This document shows, one piece after another, positions 1-12,665 of a stretch of DNA of 64,000 nt (position 1 is the first letter of the stretch; the number at the start of each line of letters is the position of its first letter). The notes beneath the pieces were generated by a model. It worked only from the letters and a program-made list of their open reading frames with translations. It did not search any database and was not told the DNA's origin. Position numbers and translations under genes: made by a program. The stretch comes from Ricordea florida (Eukaryota; Cnidaria; Anthozoa; Corallimorpharia; Ricordeidae), in assembly GCA_949710005.1 (NCBI GenBank), contig OX453286.1, positions 26,321,514-26,385,513 of the forward strand, read 5' to 3'.

Positions 1-775
1 ATAAGGGAAGCAGATGTTGATGATTATAAAACCAACCAGTGGCTCAGAAGTACGGGACTGAAAGCTGAGACAGACTGGGACCGATCAGTATTGCAGCCCA
101 GGATCAGAGCCTCCCTACCAAGGCTTATCGCGCGGGATGACGGAGTCAGCCAGCGTATAAAATTCGGTAGCGCATTCCTTTCGTCGTCTTGGGAGTCAAA
201 AATTGCCTTGTTTTTTTAACTTTCCCGTATCCCGAGCCCGTCCCAAAAAAATTGTGTGATTTTTATTGGCTGTAACTCCGAATCACGTGCAGGTCAGGTC
301 GGATTGCACCATGGTTATCCATGATCGCACAATCAGCAAAAAGACATACTTCGTCAGCAACACATCCCGCGTAAACGCCTTCAGGCGTCTTCTTGTTTTG
401 CAAGGATTGTGAAGGATGGCACCAGTCTCACTGCGCAGAATATGCCACAAGAATGACGAAACAGCAGATCACATCACATCTGGCTGTCCTGAACTTGCAA
501 AAACTGACTGTCTGGAGAGACACAAAAATGCAGCTGGATATATCCATTGGAAGGCGTGCCAGCATGACAGTATTAAAGTCCCAGAAAGGTGGTATGAACA
601 CAAGTTCGAGACGGTAAGTGAAAACGAAGAATTCACAATTCTCTGGGATATGCAGATACATACGGATAGAGAACTGTCATGAAATAAGCCTGATATAATT
701 GATCAAGGACCATGTCAACCGATGTTGCAAACTTATGGATGTAGCGGTACAATTAATAGCACTCAAAACGTTTAT
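1..775 (+). pseudogene. Decayed non-LTR retrotransposon (LINE) C-terminal fragment
   Basis: A broken remnant of the C-terminal part of a LINE reverse-transcriptase polyprotein. The first ~140 bases read as NQWLRSTGLKAET in one frame and then as AAQDQSLPTKAYRA in another, so there is a frameshift. About 250 unrelated bases follow (roughly 145-395). The protein resumes at 416-682 with a zinc-knuckle-like segment (CHKNDETADHITSGC) followed by HWKACQH and ILWDMQIHTDRE. It then shifts frame again into KDHVNRCCKLMDVAV near 699-750. This ending is typical of LINE ORFs that finish with RPDII..D....C.LIDVA. At least two frameshifts and an insertion rule out function. A short AAT microsatellite follows. 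The family assignment is by recognition only. Confidence 0.75.
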
Positions 776-777
776 AA

Positions 778-811
778 TAATAATGATAATAATAATAATA
801 ATAATAATAAC
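778..811. repeat. (AAT)n microsatellite
   Basis: Imperfect AAT/AATAAT repeats immediately after the LINE remnant. This is consistent with a retrotransposon 3' tail or an expansion of one. Confidence 0.8.
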
Positions 812-1644
812 TTTAATTAATGTGGTTAAACACATTACAGTCGAAATTAAAAAACTTGTGGACCTCCTAATTTATACATAAGAAATATTAAACACAATAA
901 TAAATTGGAAAACTATGCAGGAATAAAAATTGTAAGACATGCATAAAAGGATTTCACATCATTATGAAAAATACTTAATTTTGTAATGCTTTGAATCTTT
1001 AAAACTTAAGCACTATCAGTAAAATTAAAATTCTGTAGTGGAAAAAGACACTTAGAGCTCTATTTCGATTCTATGATATTGTTAAATGATTAAGTCCTAT
1101 TTATATCATAGATTCTATTATAATCATGTTGACCAATCAGAAGAAAAGTTATGTTAGTCTTGTACCGGCCCTAAAATAGAGGTCAGCGCAAGGGCCTTGA
1201 AGTGAAAAGAGGTCAGCTCGCTTTGTGTGGTCGACATTCTCTGACAAGCTGAAGACTAGAAAGAGGTAGACCACGTGTCAAAATCTCACTTGGAACTTTG
1301 CCCTCTTCAAAGCACTATTGTATGGAGAAATTATAGATTGATCACTTGGCTTATTAGTAAACAAACCATCTCTGGATGCGGCCATATTTCCCACCACTGT
1401 GTCTCAAAATAGCTGAGGAGTTGATAACAGGATGTTTCCTATTGAAAAGAAAACAAAAATGAAAATTTCAGATTCCACTTTTTTATTTAAAAATGGAACA
1501 CTTTGGAAAGAAATTCTCCTTCCAGCTACAACTGTTCAACTCTGGTGGCTAATGCCACTATTATCCGTTTTCTCTTATGAAAACAGACAACACTTAATTG
1601 TCCTCCGTAACCAATTCCAACAGCGCCAAGAAGTAAATGAGAGG
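812..1644. other. Intergenic DNA, nothing recognised
   Basis: AT-rich unique-looking sequence. No open frame, RNA gene or repeat family could be supported. Confidence 0.5.
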
Positions 1645-1937
1645 GAGCAGGGTTGGCCCAGTATTGGGGAGCAGGGTTGGCGCAGTGGTGAGAGCGTTCG
1701 CCTTCCACCAGCACGGCCCGGCTTCTAATCTTGGCCCCGGCGTCATATGTGGGCTGAATTTGTTGGTTCTCTACTCTGCTCTGAGCAGTTTTTCTCTGGG
1801 AAGTCCGGTTTTCCCCTCTCCACAAAAAACAACATTTGATTTGATTTGATTTGATGTTATTTGTGCTTTACAGTGTCCCCAATTAGTTGGTCAGTGCTCG
1901 ATACAGTTGATACTCAAATAAAGTTCATTGTCATTAT
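1645..1937 (+). mobile_element. tRNA-derived SINE, family 1, copy 1 (5' end duplicated)
   Basis: The head carries a near-perfect RNA polymerase III A box (TGGCGCAGTGG) near 1678; the B-box region is degenerate here. A body follows (CATATGTGGGCTGA, then TTTTCCCCTCTCCAC), then an ATTTGATTTG-rich stretch, and a 3' part reading GTGTCCCCAATTAG and AAATAAAGTTCATT. The first 24 bases of the SINE (GAGCAGGGTTGGC..AG) occur twice in tandem, at 1645 and 1669. Other copies in the window lie at about 10215, 37357 (minus), 51507 and 62537; the last is the best preserved. Confidence 0.88.
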
Positions 1938-4210
1938 GACTGGATCTCGCCAGGTTATCAGTATCATCTTCTGCTGTCGTGCTTCCTAAACACAGCAGTA
2001 AATTTGCTTTCTAAGAGGCAACCTTGTCCACTGCCTTATTTTACTTGATAAGACAATCGATTCAGTATGCAATGGTCTTCGTGTTTGGATATTTTTTCCA
2101 TGAGCGACCATCAGGTTTAATATTGTTGTCTGTAATAAATTATAATGATAATTTGATCACAGCAATTAGCGTTGTCAGTTTTTCCGCGTCCCTCAGTGCT
2201 TCCTGACCCTCCAGCTGAGATGAGGACAAATGCCCGCGTATAAAAACAAACAACAACAGATAATTCAACACAATTAAATTCCACCATTCCACATACCAAC
2301 AGGTAAATTGTAATCTTTCGCAGAATCTTGTAGTGCTTTTGATAGCAGTTGGCTTTTCGTCATTGCTGACAGGTGGCGAGGGCCGTTCATGTTTGGTTCA
2401 GTCTAACTGATAACACTGCATCAGATACGATAATTGGCTTCTATTTCAAAAACATATAATCTCCTCATGCGCTTGAATACCAGTTACTTAATTAAGTCTT
2501 ATTTCTAACCATTTGAAGAAACAAAGTTTAAACCAACCCATCTATAGAAAACACTTTGAGAAACGTACCCCTTTAAATGGTTTAATCTACGGACCAATTA
2601 CGTCTGCATGACAACCCTTTATGAGGTTAAGGGTTAAGGCGTTTGAATTGACTTCTAAATAGCTTTACAGAATAATTGACGTAGCAGACGAAAAAACTAT
2701 GAAAATGACAGTCAAGATTTTTGAAAAATGGCTAAAGTGCATTGATATTTGTTCAGTTCCTAATCGTGTTGACTAAGGTAGGAGAGCATTATCCTTGATA
2801 AAATGTAACACTACTGTGTCGAATTCAATGTCGCAACAGACGCTCGTGTTAACATACCTGAATGTAGGAAAACTTGTAGTGGACAACAGGACCAGTTGCA
2901 TTTCCGCAGAAGCTCGTTAAAAAGGCAAAATTCTTAAAGCCAATTCAACGAAAAAAAAAATTAGACCTAGTGTGGAACGTTTTACCATGAAAATAAAGAA
3001 CAGACAGAGGAAAGGAATGCCATAAAAACAGCGGCCGTGAAAGTAATGAATTCACTTACATAACCCTCCAGAGTTATGCTTCCTTCACGAACAAAACTTC
3101 CTCTCGTGGTTGTAAGTGTGATTAAAAGCAATAAAAAGACAACACGTGCGATGAAGCTCATTTTTACACGGCCTAAATACATAAAAATTCAGAAGCAAAT
3201 GACAGACCATGCCGTGTTATTACTGATACAGTTGACTGACACGACGATCATTATGCAAATCAACACCCTGACTATCTAAGGTAGGGTTGCTGCGTTGACT
3301 CGTTTCACCTCAAGTGTTTTGGAGAGTTCAATTTTCTCTCACTGGAAAGACGAAACAAAAGAATGATACATAAAATGATCATACAGAAATTAATTTTCAC
3401 TGAAACTTTACTTACATATGCATATTCTTATCTGAAGCAAGTGTACCATCTAAAAAGACCCGGATGAGCAAGACCCTGATTCATGAGCATTCTTATCGTT
3501 CACCGCAGAGACCGTTAAAAACATCTTTTCAAGACATAAGGTTCTAACTTGATACTTACTGAAAATCAACTAAGGTGATCCCCTTGTGCAGTAACTGTAA
3601 GCCCATTCAGTTAAAGTATTACGAAGACCACGCTAAATTCACTGCCAGAGATTCATTTTGCGGATTGCGGGGCTCAGTCACATGACTAATGAACTCCTGA
3701 CTGTATCACCTTTATTATTATTATTATTATTATTACTATTTATTTATTATTACTACACTTACATCTCTACTTACATACTTACACTTACAGTTACAGTTAA
3801 TTATAGTTACTTATAATCACGTACAGTTTCATACTTTGCAGTTTTCTTTTTCAAGAACAAAAAAAAACAGTTGCGCAATTACTGTTTTTTTCTTTCTTTT
3901 TTTACTATTTATATGTATTTATATTATTAAATGCCTTTTTTCTGTTCTTAACTTGAATAAATAACTACATTTTTACAATGCTACACTTCATCAAATATAA
4001 TAATACTGACTGTATCACCTACCATCCACTTAAACAATTTCTGAAAACGACAAAGTTTGTCATGTAATCATTTATAATATAACTAGTTCTTACGCGCGCT
4101 CTGATTGGTCAAAAACCTATGTTTTAAAACAGAGAAAAAGCGCGTTTTATTGTTTTTCGCCATATTACCTTTACTCGACAATTCTGTAAGAGACGGCGAA
4201 AAACATTTTC
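1938..4210. other. Intergenic DNA with simple repeats
   Basis: No gene recognised. It contains a (TTA)n tract at about 3712-3740, a run of TTACA/TTACTTA-type repeats to about 3830, and poly-T and poly-A stretches. The short open frames here have no recognisable protein features. Confidence 0.5.
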
Positions 4211-4211
4211 T

Positions 4212-4616
4212 TTGAAGAAATTCATGATGGAGTTATCTGCGAAGCAGCAGAAAGTTTTGAAGCTGAGAATAATAAGACAAATAAAGAAGAAGAAGCGATC
4301 TGTGTGCTTTTTTGTTTCTACTTATGTATCATTCTACATCTCACTTGTGTTCTCAAATGCCCGTCGTGTTTTATCACAGTGTAATACACGGCTTAGGCTT
4401 CTTTATTTGTTAAATAAACAGTTCAAAGCCATAGACAGGAAAATAGATCGGTTGTATATTTTGCGCAAAGAACCAAAACAGCATAGCTTAATTCGGCAAG
4501 TGGAAGCCAGCATTAACCCGTTTTCTTTGCCCCGCACCAACCAGCCCACCCACCCACGAAAACACGCAAAACATGTTTCAATTCTTCGAAACAATTTTAT
4601 TGTCCTCCTTATGTAA
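4212..4616 (+). other. Unrecognised 134-codon open frame
   Basis: An uninterrupted frame rich in Lys, Arg and Leu, with a hydrophobic patch (about residues 30-48). It matches no family I know. The upstream 130 bases (CTGATTGGTCA, GCGCGTTTT) look like dispersed repeat sequence, so this is more likely chance or transposon-derived than a host gene. It overlaps the likely 3' flank of the minus-strand VPS9D1 gene. Confidence 0.2.
4596..4601 (-). promoter_or_regulatory. Candidate polyadenylation signal for VPS9D1
   Basis: AATAAA read on the minus strand, about 400 bases after the VPS9D1 stop codon. It is plausible by position only; other AT-rich signals could serve. Confidence 0.3.
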
Positions 4617-4999
4617 TAAATAAAATTCTAGTATTTACTTCGCATCTTGTGCACAGTTCACTTGAGATATTAAGAACTATGAACTACCTTTACAAATATT
4701 TCATAACTTGTTCTAATTCCTCTCAGGAGCCCATCATTCGTTCGAATACAATCCTTCTACTTAAATCTTTTTTGGTCAGACTTCGCTACGAAAACACTAT
4801 ATACTGTTCTATGGTTCCCGTTTTCAACAACTGATAACCGACAAACCGGGTTCCATTTAAATCATCACTGGAGTTTCTGGTTTCGTATCCAAACTGAGAT
4901 TCTGGCTGTACTCTCTCCTAATAGTCGTTGGACTAATCGTTTCTTGTTATCAGAGATAACACAGCAGACTAAGATTGGTCCATAGCCTGTCACGTGCGA

Positions 5000-7900
5000 C
5001 TAAGTCTTAAGCGTAGCCAAATATGCTAGGGCTGTAAGGAGTGTAGTCAGACAGTACCCTTCCTCTCCCATCAGGTACCTGAAAAAGGACCATACAGGGT
5101 CTTCGTTACGTCCCCAGAAAGCAATAGCGACAAAAGCTACATTTCCAGTAATGTAAAAAATGAGATAAAATTACTACAGTTGCTCGGTGGTGGCGGCTTT
5201 GTTGGTAAACACGCGTCTTAAAAACGATTGAGATTTCAAGCAAAAAATCTAAGTGCGCTGCTTGCGATTCGGGTTTGCCGGCGCAGTTTCAAATGTCAGT
5301 AGGAAAGGGAAGAGAAGGGAATGTACCCCCCAAATACCTACTAACCCCTCTGGTGTGAATTCCTCCATAGCATCACATTCAGAAATCAACTGAGCCATGC
5401 CGCTTCGTATGATAACATAGCTCAGAATCGGCAACAAGTCGTCACAGCCACTAAAATTACACAACAAAAAAGGGAACAAAATGTAAGAAAATTTAGGTAA
5501 AAATGATGTCAGGTACTTCCTTTTATGATAGTTTGGAGAAATTGGTACGAGATTAAATCAATATCATCGAACATTATTCCCTGTCTGTGACAAAATAGTT
5601 TGACTTACATCGCTGTCTCGGAGCTGTGGCGCGGTTTTCCTTTAATCTCCCAGTAATCTTCAACACACTGGCAAATACAGCGGGACGTACGAACTAAGGA
5701 GTATTAAGATCAATGTAAGTATCTGGCAAATGTGCACCTACCCCTCCTCTAACCCAACAAGTTCTAATAAGTTAAAAAGTTACCGAATATTAAATAAAAC
5801 AACAGATTGAGGAAAGGTCAAAGTCGTACCGCGATCGAAAAGATGCTTTTTTGTTCTATTCATATTTTAACAATCTACGTCGAGTCAACTTTCCCTGCCA
5901 ACTCTTGAAGCAAAATTCGGAGGAGGAGTCCGATCATTTTGAGTACAATTTTCGAAATAGGCAGTCCGTCATTGCTGATTTCTGATGGCCGCGAAACATC
6001 TTAAAGACCTGGATCGAGCTGCCCAAAGAGGATGTGACAACGGTGACTTAACAGTGCAAAACCTGCATAGCTTTGGAGGATGAAAGCAGGCACGCCATTG
6101 TATTCAAGCCTTGCAGACGAATACATACATATGAAGATCCGTTCAGCGCCCTGTTCGGGCAATCAGTAAATAAAATACGGTATAACAATGATTAAGACAG
6201 AATACTTTGAAACTTATCTAATTGCATACACACAGTCACGTCAAACAACATGTTCCTATTTATAACTTTATTTTCCAATAACTTTTTAAGCTCCTGCCAC
6301 TTCCTCTTGTTGCAAATATACTTGACCTTAGCCTATGTCAGTACCTATGCATTCCAGCTTTTCCAGGGGACAGAAAAACGTGACAACTCTGTGAAGTTCT
6401 TCTACCGCTAGTTGATAGGGGTACGAGTTTCCAGTGGAAGTTAGAGCTTCCTAAAAGTAAAGATAAAATAAAGATAAAAAATTGGTTTGAAGAACACAAA
6501 AACAAAACGACTATAGTAAACGTATTTGAACCTTTCGATTTCAGGGTCAACCTTGAGTCAATGAACTTCTAAGGCCCGCTTCAAACGTGGAACTTTACAC
6601 GTGCCAAATCTAATGTAAATGCGGGAAAACAATAGACTTTCCTCATTTGCATTAGGTTCGGTACATGAAAAGTTTGACGTTTGAACCGGGCCTAACTTTT
6701 GTCATTCAGGTCATAAAATGTAGTTGGAACTTTTAACCCCTTCAATCACACTTTACTCACTTAAAATAACTAAAATAAGGTTCTTCATTTTTTCTCAAGC
6801 ATCTGAGCGGTCCGGAATCCTAAATCTTCGAATTTGATTGGCTAATCAAGCGCGTGTAACCTATCCAACTTTAAACGATACGGCCCACAGGCCGGACATT
6901 TTTCCCGCTGTAGCGATTACGGCTCGTTAAAAATATTTACAAAAAAATAAATAAGTTATTTACCGGGCTAGGTCGGTCCCAATGGGGAAAAACTGTGCTC
7001 TTGGTGTTGAGTACTTCGGCCTCAGGCCGTACTCAAGACCTCAACAACAACCTCATTTTTCCCATACGGACTTCCCGCCCGGTAAATAACATATATAACT
7101 TTTATTCGCGTCGATTCCAAAGTCAAACGGCTGAACCGGGAGTCATACGATGTGGTTCTAACTTTTCACCATTTCTGATTTGTACAGTTAGACTCGAGTC
7201 AAGCAGCTTGGTTCTTGGCCTTTTTAGCTGAAACCCATCAGACTTGACACGTGTAACTAACTTTGAGCGTCTTTAACCACAGAGTGTCCACATTCTACCT
7301 ATCAACAGCAATATTTGGAAAATCAAGAGAAACGAAATAAATCAATCAAATTCGATAGCAAGACATACTTACCGACTTACCAGGAAATACCCACCTCTGT
7401 TCCAAACATGGCGGACTCGCCGTTGTTGCAAATGCCCTTAGTTCACGATGTGCCATGGAATCAGGAAAGAGCCAACAAGTTCAAAGACTGGGGCAAGTAA
7501 TTTTCAAATATGGCAATTGGGAAATATTGAATGTGGACAAGCTGTGAACGCATGTTACACGTTTCAAGTATTATCGGTTTCTGGGTTTAGCCTTTTCACT
7601 CCCAAATTAAGACGTTGAGTCACAAATTGATTCACAACAAACAAACCTGATCATTCAGACACAGCCTCTGAGGTACTCCAAAATCTTCTGGCTTCTTGTT
7701 AATATTTTCAGTCATAACATCAGCAAGACAAACCTCTTTGTCATAATTGACCTGTCTGTAAAAAGTAGAACAATTTTCGATAGGAAGAAAAAGAAATCAC
7801 GAAAAACTGAATCAAGAGACCTCAACAATAAACAAGGGCTGTCTAATTTTCGTTCAGAATCAACCAGAGTTGAACCGCAGTTAACACTTGAATGCCTTGC

Positions 7901-10900
7901 CTTGGGAAATCAGGTTGGCCGGGTTGTCAGCGAGCACAGATATTTGGAAAATAGAAAATATGGCAAGGCTCAAGCATGACCAGTCCTACACAGCTCTTAA
8001 AAGATAGTACGTAAACCAGTCAAACCTGAGTACAGATAATAACACAGGCCACAGAGGTTTGAAGAACGGGTACTCCACACAAGAGTGACAAAGATCTCTT
8101 CCTGCAGGTGTGTCTAACTGTTCATACGCTAACATCAAAAAATTCTGGAGTTTTTCTGAAAAGATAAAGTACCGAAATATGAGAAGACGCAGCATCGCGA
8201 GTGATTTTTTCCTTATAGGAGTGGGGTAAGGGTTGCTAACTTTCCAACTATGTCGCATTCTTACGAAACAATTAATTTGAAAACCGCACGTGAAGCCATC
8301 ACAAGAGTTAAAATTCTCCTGTTAACACGCAGGCGCGTAGCTTGTAGACCTGGATTCTTAGTGAACTTCGTTTAATGCATAAATAACTCTGAGTGAAGTT
8401 AGCATATTTACGTACCAAGGAAAAATCTTATATCCAGGAAAACGTTCTTGAGTTGTGATCTCACTTCTTCAGTCGCGGCTGCCGTCACACCAACGCGTTC
8501 GTTTTCATCCTCATTAGCAGCGACAGGTGACACTGGATTCTGCATGGTTTCTGTATTGTCCCTTTCCGCCGGTTTTCTCTCTAATCCACTGTTTGCTTCA
8601 TATTCGTTCCCGTCACCACCTGCTGGCTCTCTATTTTCGTTACCAGGATCCTCTGAAACAGATTCAGATTTACCGTCATCACAGGGTCCCATGATACAAC
8701 ACGGTACCGTCGTATTTCCCGGATATAACACATCTGTAGGTTGAAAGTCTCGTCTGTCGCTGTGCTTTGGTTCTTGAACTGAATCTTGTACTTTTGATTC
8801 GAGCAATTGATCAGAATCCACCTTGCCATTAGCGACAGCGGAATCCGAAAGCTGCACTGAATGCTCGCCATCACCCCGTTGGGTTACTTGATCATTCTTG
8901 TCTGTATAAAAAGAAGGCAAGGGATTTCCCATTCCATTTTCACTCTGTTCAACCTTAACATCACCTGGCGTCCTTTCCTCTACTGTTTTCCCAGCTCTAT
9001 CGCGAACACGTTCCTGAGTGCTTTTCATGCTATCTTTGTCATCATCATCATCATCATTGTTATCATCGCTGCTCTCCCATTCTAACATGTCTTCCTCAAG
9101 TTCGCGGAAATAATTTTCAAATTCAGATGACGAATTAAACTTCTCATCCTTCTTCGAATCAGGGTGGTCGCCCAGGTCAGTGTTCAGTGCATTGTTATTT
9201 TCTGTGGAGTCCGTTTGTGAGTTGTCCTCTAGGAGACTTTTCAGTTTCTCTAGATCAGTGTTCGAGCTGATCTTCCTGCCTTCATTGCCTTGTTTCCTAT
9301 CATTTAACTCTTCTTGAGATTCTAATCGACTGTTCTCCGAAAAATCAGAAGATACACTTTTACTGCCATCTTCATCTTGACCATCCGACACTTCCTCGGA
9401 TTTCAGTTCTGACGAACTTTGTTCCACAGATGATTCCGCACCACGCACAGAAATGAGTGTGTTTTCTTCACCGTTTTCAATTTCAACACTCTTTGTAGTT
9501 GCTACTCGCTGATTGGAGCCCAGTTCCTCCAACAGCGCTTTATTTTCTCCGCTGCTGCCCTCAGCTTTATCGGCTCTCTTCCCACTACAAATCCCAACAT
9601 CCTTCACGAGCGGTGCGAGCTTCCTGTACAAGTGGTACTGACAGTCGAGAAGGAACTGGGTCAAAGGGTGGTCGGCCGAACTGAATGATGGGAATCAACA
9701 GAAGTGAGCTGTGATTAAGGTTGTTTGAGACAATTTATATTTTGGGGGGTGGAGGAGGTGAGTAGTATGATATTACATGACACGATTAATATGGTATCCT
9801 ACCGAAAGATTTCTTGCGGGAGGCCAAGACGGACGAAATCTTTCACTGTGAATGGCTACCAAGCAGGCAAGATGGAGCCGCCTTCCGCAGTCAGGATTTC
9901 CCGCGGGCAAATTACGCGGAAGTTAGAGGCAAGTAAGAGAACCATTCAAAGACTCACCAGAAAATTTTTGTTATGATTTCCTTGATCAACTTAGAATCTC
10001 CCGGATTCCCCTTCAACCGCTCCCTTAAATGCTTTGGCCACACCTGTAATCACAAGTTACATTGTTACCTCCTTAGTAAGAACTGCTGGTACCTTGAGCA
10101 TGAAGACAAACACCCGTTAACACGCGTTTCTTTAAAAATCCGGGACTGTTTAGGCCGATTTCAGGCGAAACTACAGTTTGGGAACAAAGAGGTTTACGTC
10201 CACTAACCGTCCGTCCGTTAGGGAAAGAAGTGCTGGAAAAGTGGTGGGAACGCTCGCCTTCCACCGATGTGGACGTAGTTTCTAAAAAAACTGGTGCTGC
10301 GTCGGTGGGGAATTGAAACACAAGAAATTGGGATAATCAAACAAGTTGATAAAGTAATTTGTTCCACCGTCAAAGCGTCACTGAGGCGACAGTGGTAGAA
10401 GGGATAAAACATGTTAAAGCCGCACATATGCGCATTTATTATATGGAGAAGAGTGTTTTACTGGGAACTAAACCACTCGTAGATTCCATACGCCACTTTA
10501 TCCGGGACCCGAGTGGCGTATTTTCCGTATGTCACCTTTGTGAGTGTCGTATCGTTCAACGACGTCACGATTCCCGCCTTTTGCTTTTGTTGAATTGGTT
10601 TTTATTTAGTCTCCATATAATAAAAAGAACATTACACGTTGGCTCGAAGATATGAATTTTATGTTCTCGTGGCAAGAACAATATCTCACGAGTGAGCGAA
10701 GCGAACGAGTGAGATATTGTTCTTGCCACGAGAACATAAAATTTATATCTTCTCGCCACCGTGTAATATCCTCTATATGTGTGGCTTCAACATACTCTTA
10801 CTACATTTTGACGTTGTCATTTCAAGCCACATCCCACAACCCTACCATTTTTCATCATTTGTACCAACGTAAGGTAAAAGAAGGGGGTGCTGACGTTTCG

Positions 10901-12630
10901 AGCGTTAACCTTTCGACGTTAGCCCTTCGCTCTGACGAAAGGCTAAGGCTCCAAATGTCAGCACCTCCTTCTTTTACCTTTACGGTGGAACAAATTACTC
11001 TATAAACTTGTTTGATTATCCCAAATTCTTGTGTTCTACCAATGTGGTCCAGGTTCGTCATATGTGGGCTGAGTTTGTTAGTTCTCTACCCTGCTCCGAG
11101 AGGTTTTTCTCCAGGTACTCTGTTTTTCCCCTCTCCATAAAAACCAACATTTGATTTAATTTAATATGGTTTTATTTGGTTTCATTTGTATTTTACAGTG
11201 TCCCCAATTAGTCCGTCAGTGCTAGATGCACTTGACACTCAAATCAAGTTCAAGTTCAACTTCAAGTTCACAATTTAGGGATGGTTTCTTTTATCTGGGG
11301 AGCGGTGGGGAGGCTAGTGGGGTGGGGACAAAACGTTTATGGTTCCGACGAGAAATTAACGCATCCCAGGTGAAAGAGAACTGAGCTTACAGTATGTCCT
11401 TAGTGTGATCCGCGTTCCGGTATTACAAGTTATAGAGACGAATATGACAAGAAGACCACGTGTTCTTTCCGGTCTTCTTACTCACCGTTTCTTGTTCAAA
11501 TTCTAAAATCTTTGTGTAAACAAGGCGCTTTTCTTGTTCTTCTTTCGTTGATAAAATGGCAGGTCCGAATCGTCTGACGATAAAACAAAATTATAATAAA
11601 ACAATGGTGTAATCCATGATACACATAAAATATCCGATGCGATTACCTATCCCCCGATTATTTCCGACGGCGTGCGATGATATCCAACGTTTTCGGAAGC
11701 ACTCGAAGAAGCTCCGATAAATGTATATCCCTGGACATCATTTGTTCTCTTGGCAACGTTCATCTACATGCCGCGGACACAAACGTTGGAACTTTCCTAA
11801 ACATGACTTCAACGTAGCTGAGGATGTGAGCTTGCGCTCTACTTAATGCGTTTCTTGCGCAGCTTATTTTGCTTCACACTGAAAAAGGACATGGAAATAC
11901 ATGTACTTGTATCACCTGTCACAACTTCAAAAAATAATATAAATATCAAATAAAATAAAGATGGACTCTAGTTTTGACTCTTAGTCAGAGTTTTATTGAA
12001 ACTAAAGATGAACATGTTAACCACACCTGTTTGCTTCCTCTTGTAATCTCTGTTGGCGTTCCACAAGCTTTTTTTTTAGCTGAGGCAAGTTAAAGAATAT
12101 AAACCTGAATTTATGTACACAGTGTATATGTTGTAGTTCAATTTTTTCCTTGGTTCAAATTTTATTTTCCTTTGTTTCAAACTCATTATCATATATTACC
12201 ATACCAGAAAACAATGGAAAATTAAATTTGAACCAAGGAAAAAATTGAACTGTAACATATATACAAAGACACCAGCCATCACCTCTGAGGGTAATGACTT
12301 CAGTCACATAGAAGCAGCTGCCATTACAGTTATTCACAAGCTGGAGGTACCTAGTGTTAGCTTGTTCATAGGCATGGTCTCAGTGGGGGAAAGGGGAAAA
12401 GGAAGACCCAGTTTTGTACAATGTATAATGGATTTGGCCTGCAGGAGTTAAACTATGTAAAATAAATTGAGGATACTGCTTCTTCTCTGGCCTTTGCTAT
12501 TACCAGATTTTCAGACATTCTTCTGAGCAAGCTGAGGTTCTGCAAAATGACACAACAGGCATACATTTTTCCATTTTAATGATGTACGCATTTACCGGTA
12601 CTCTTCTTATATCTGAAAAAACTGGAACAA

Positions 12631-12665
<35 letters not shown>

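Noticed and set aside
1..4999. A host gene upstream of VPS9D1
   Set aside because: The only protein-like segments are LINE fragments. The other ORFs are short and featureless.
7315..7500. 61-codon frame as a VPS9D1 region exon
   Set aside because: It is on the opposite strand to VPS9D1, inside an intron, with no known motif.
8448..9085. Plus-strand and other-frame ORFs over VPS9D1 exon 10
   Set aside because: They are shadows of the long acidic exon, and splice phases support the minus-strand frame only.
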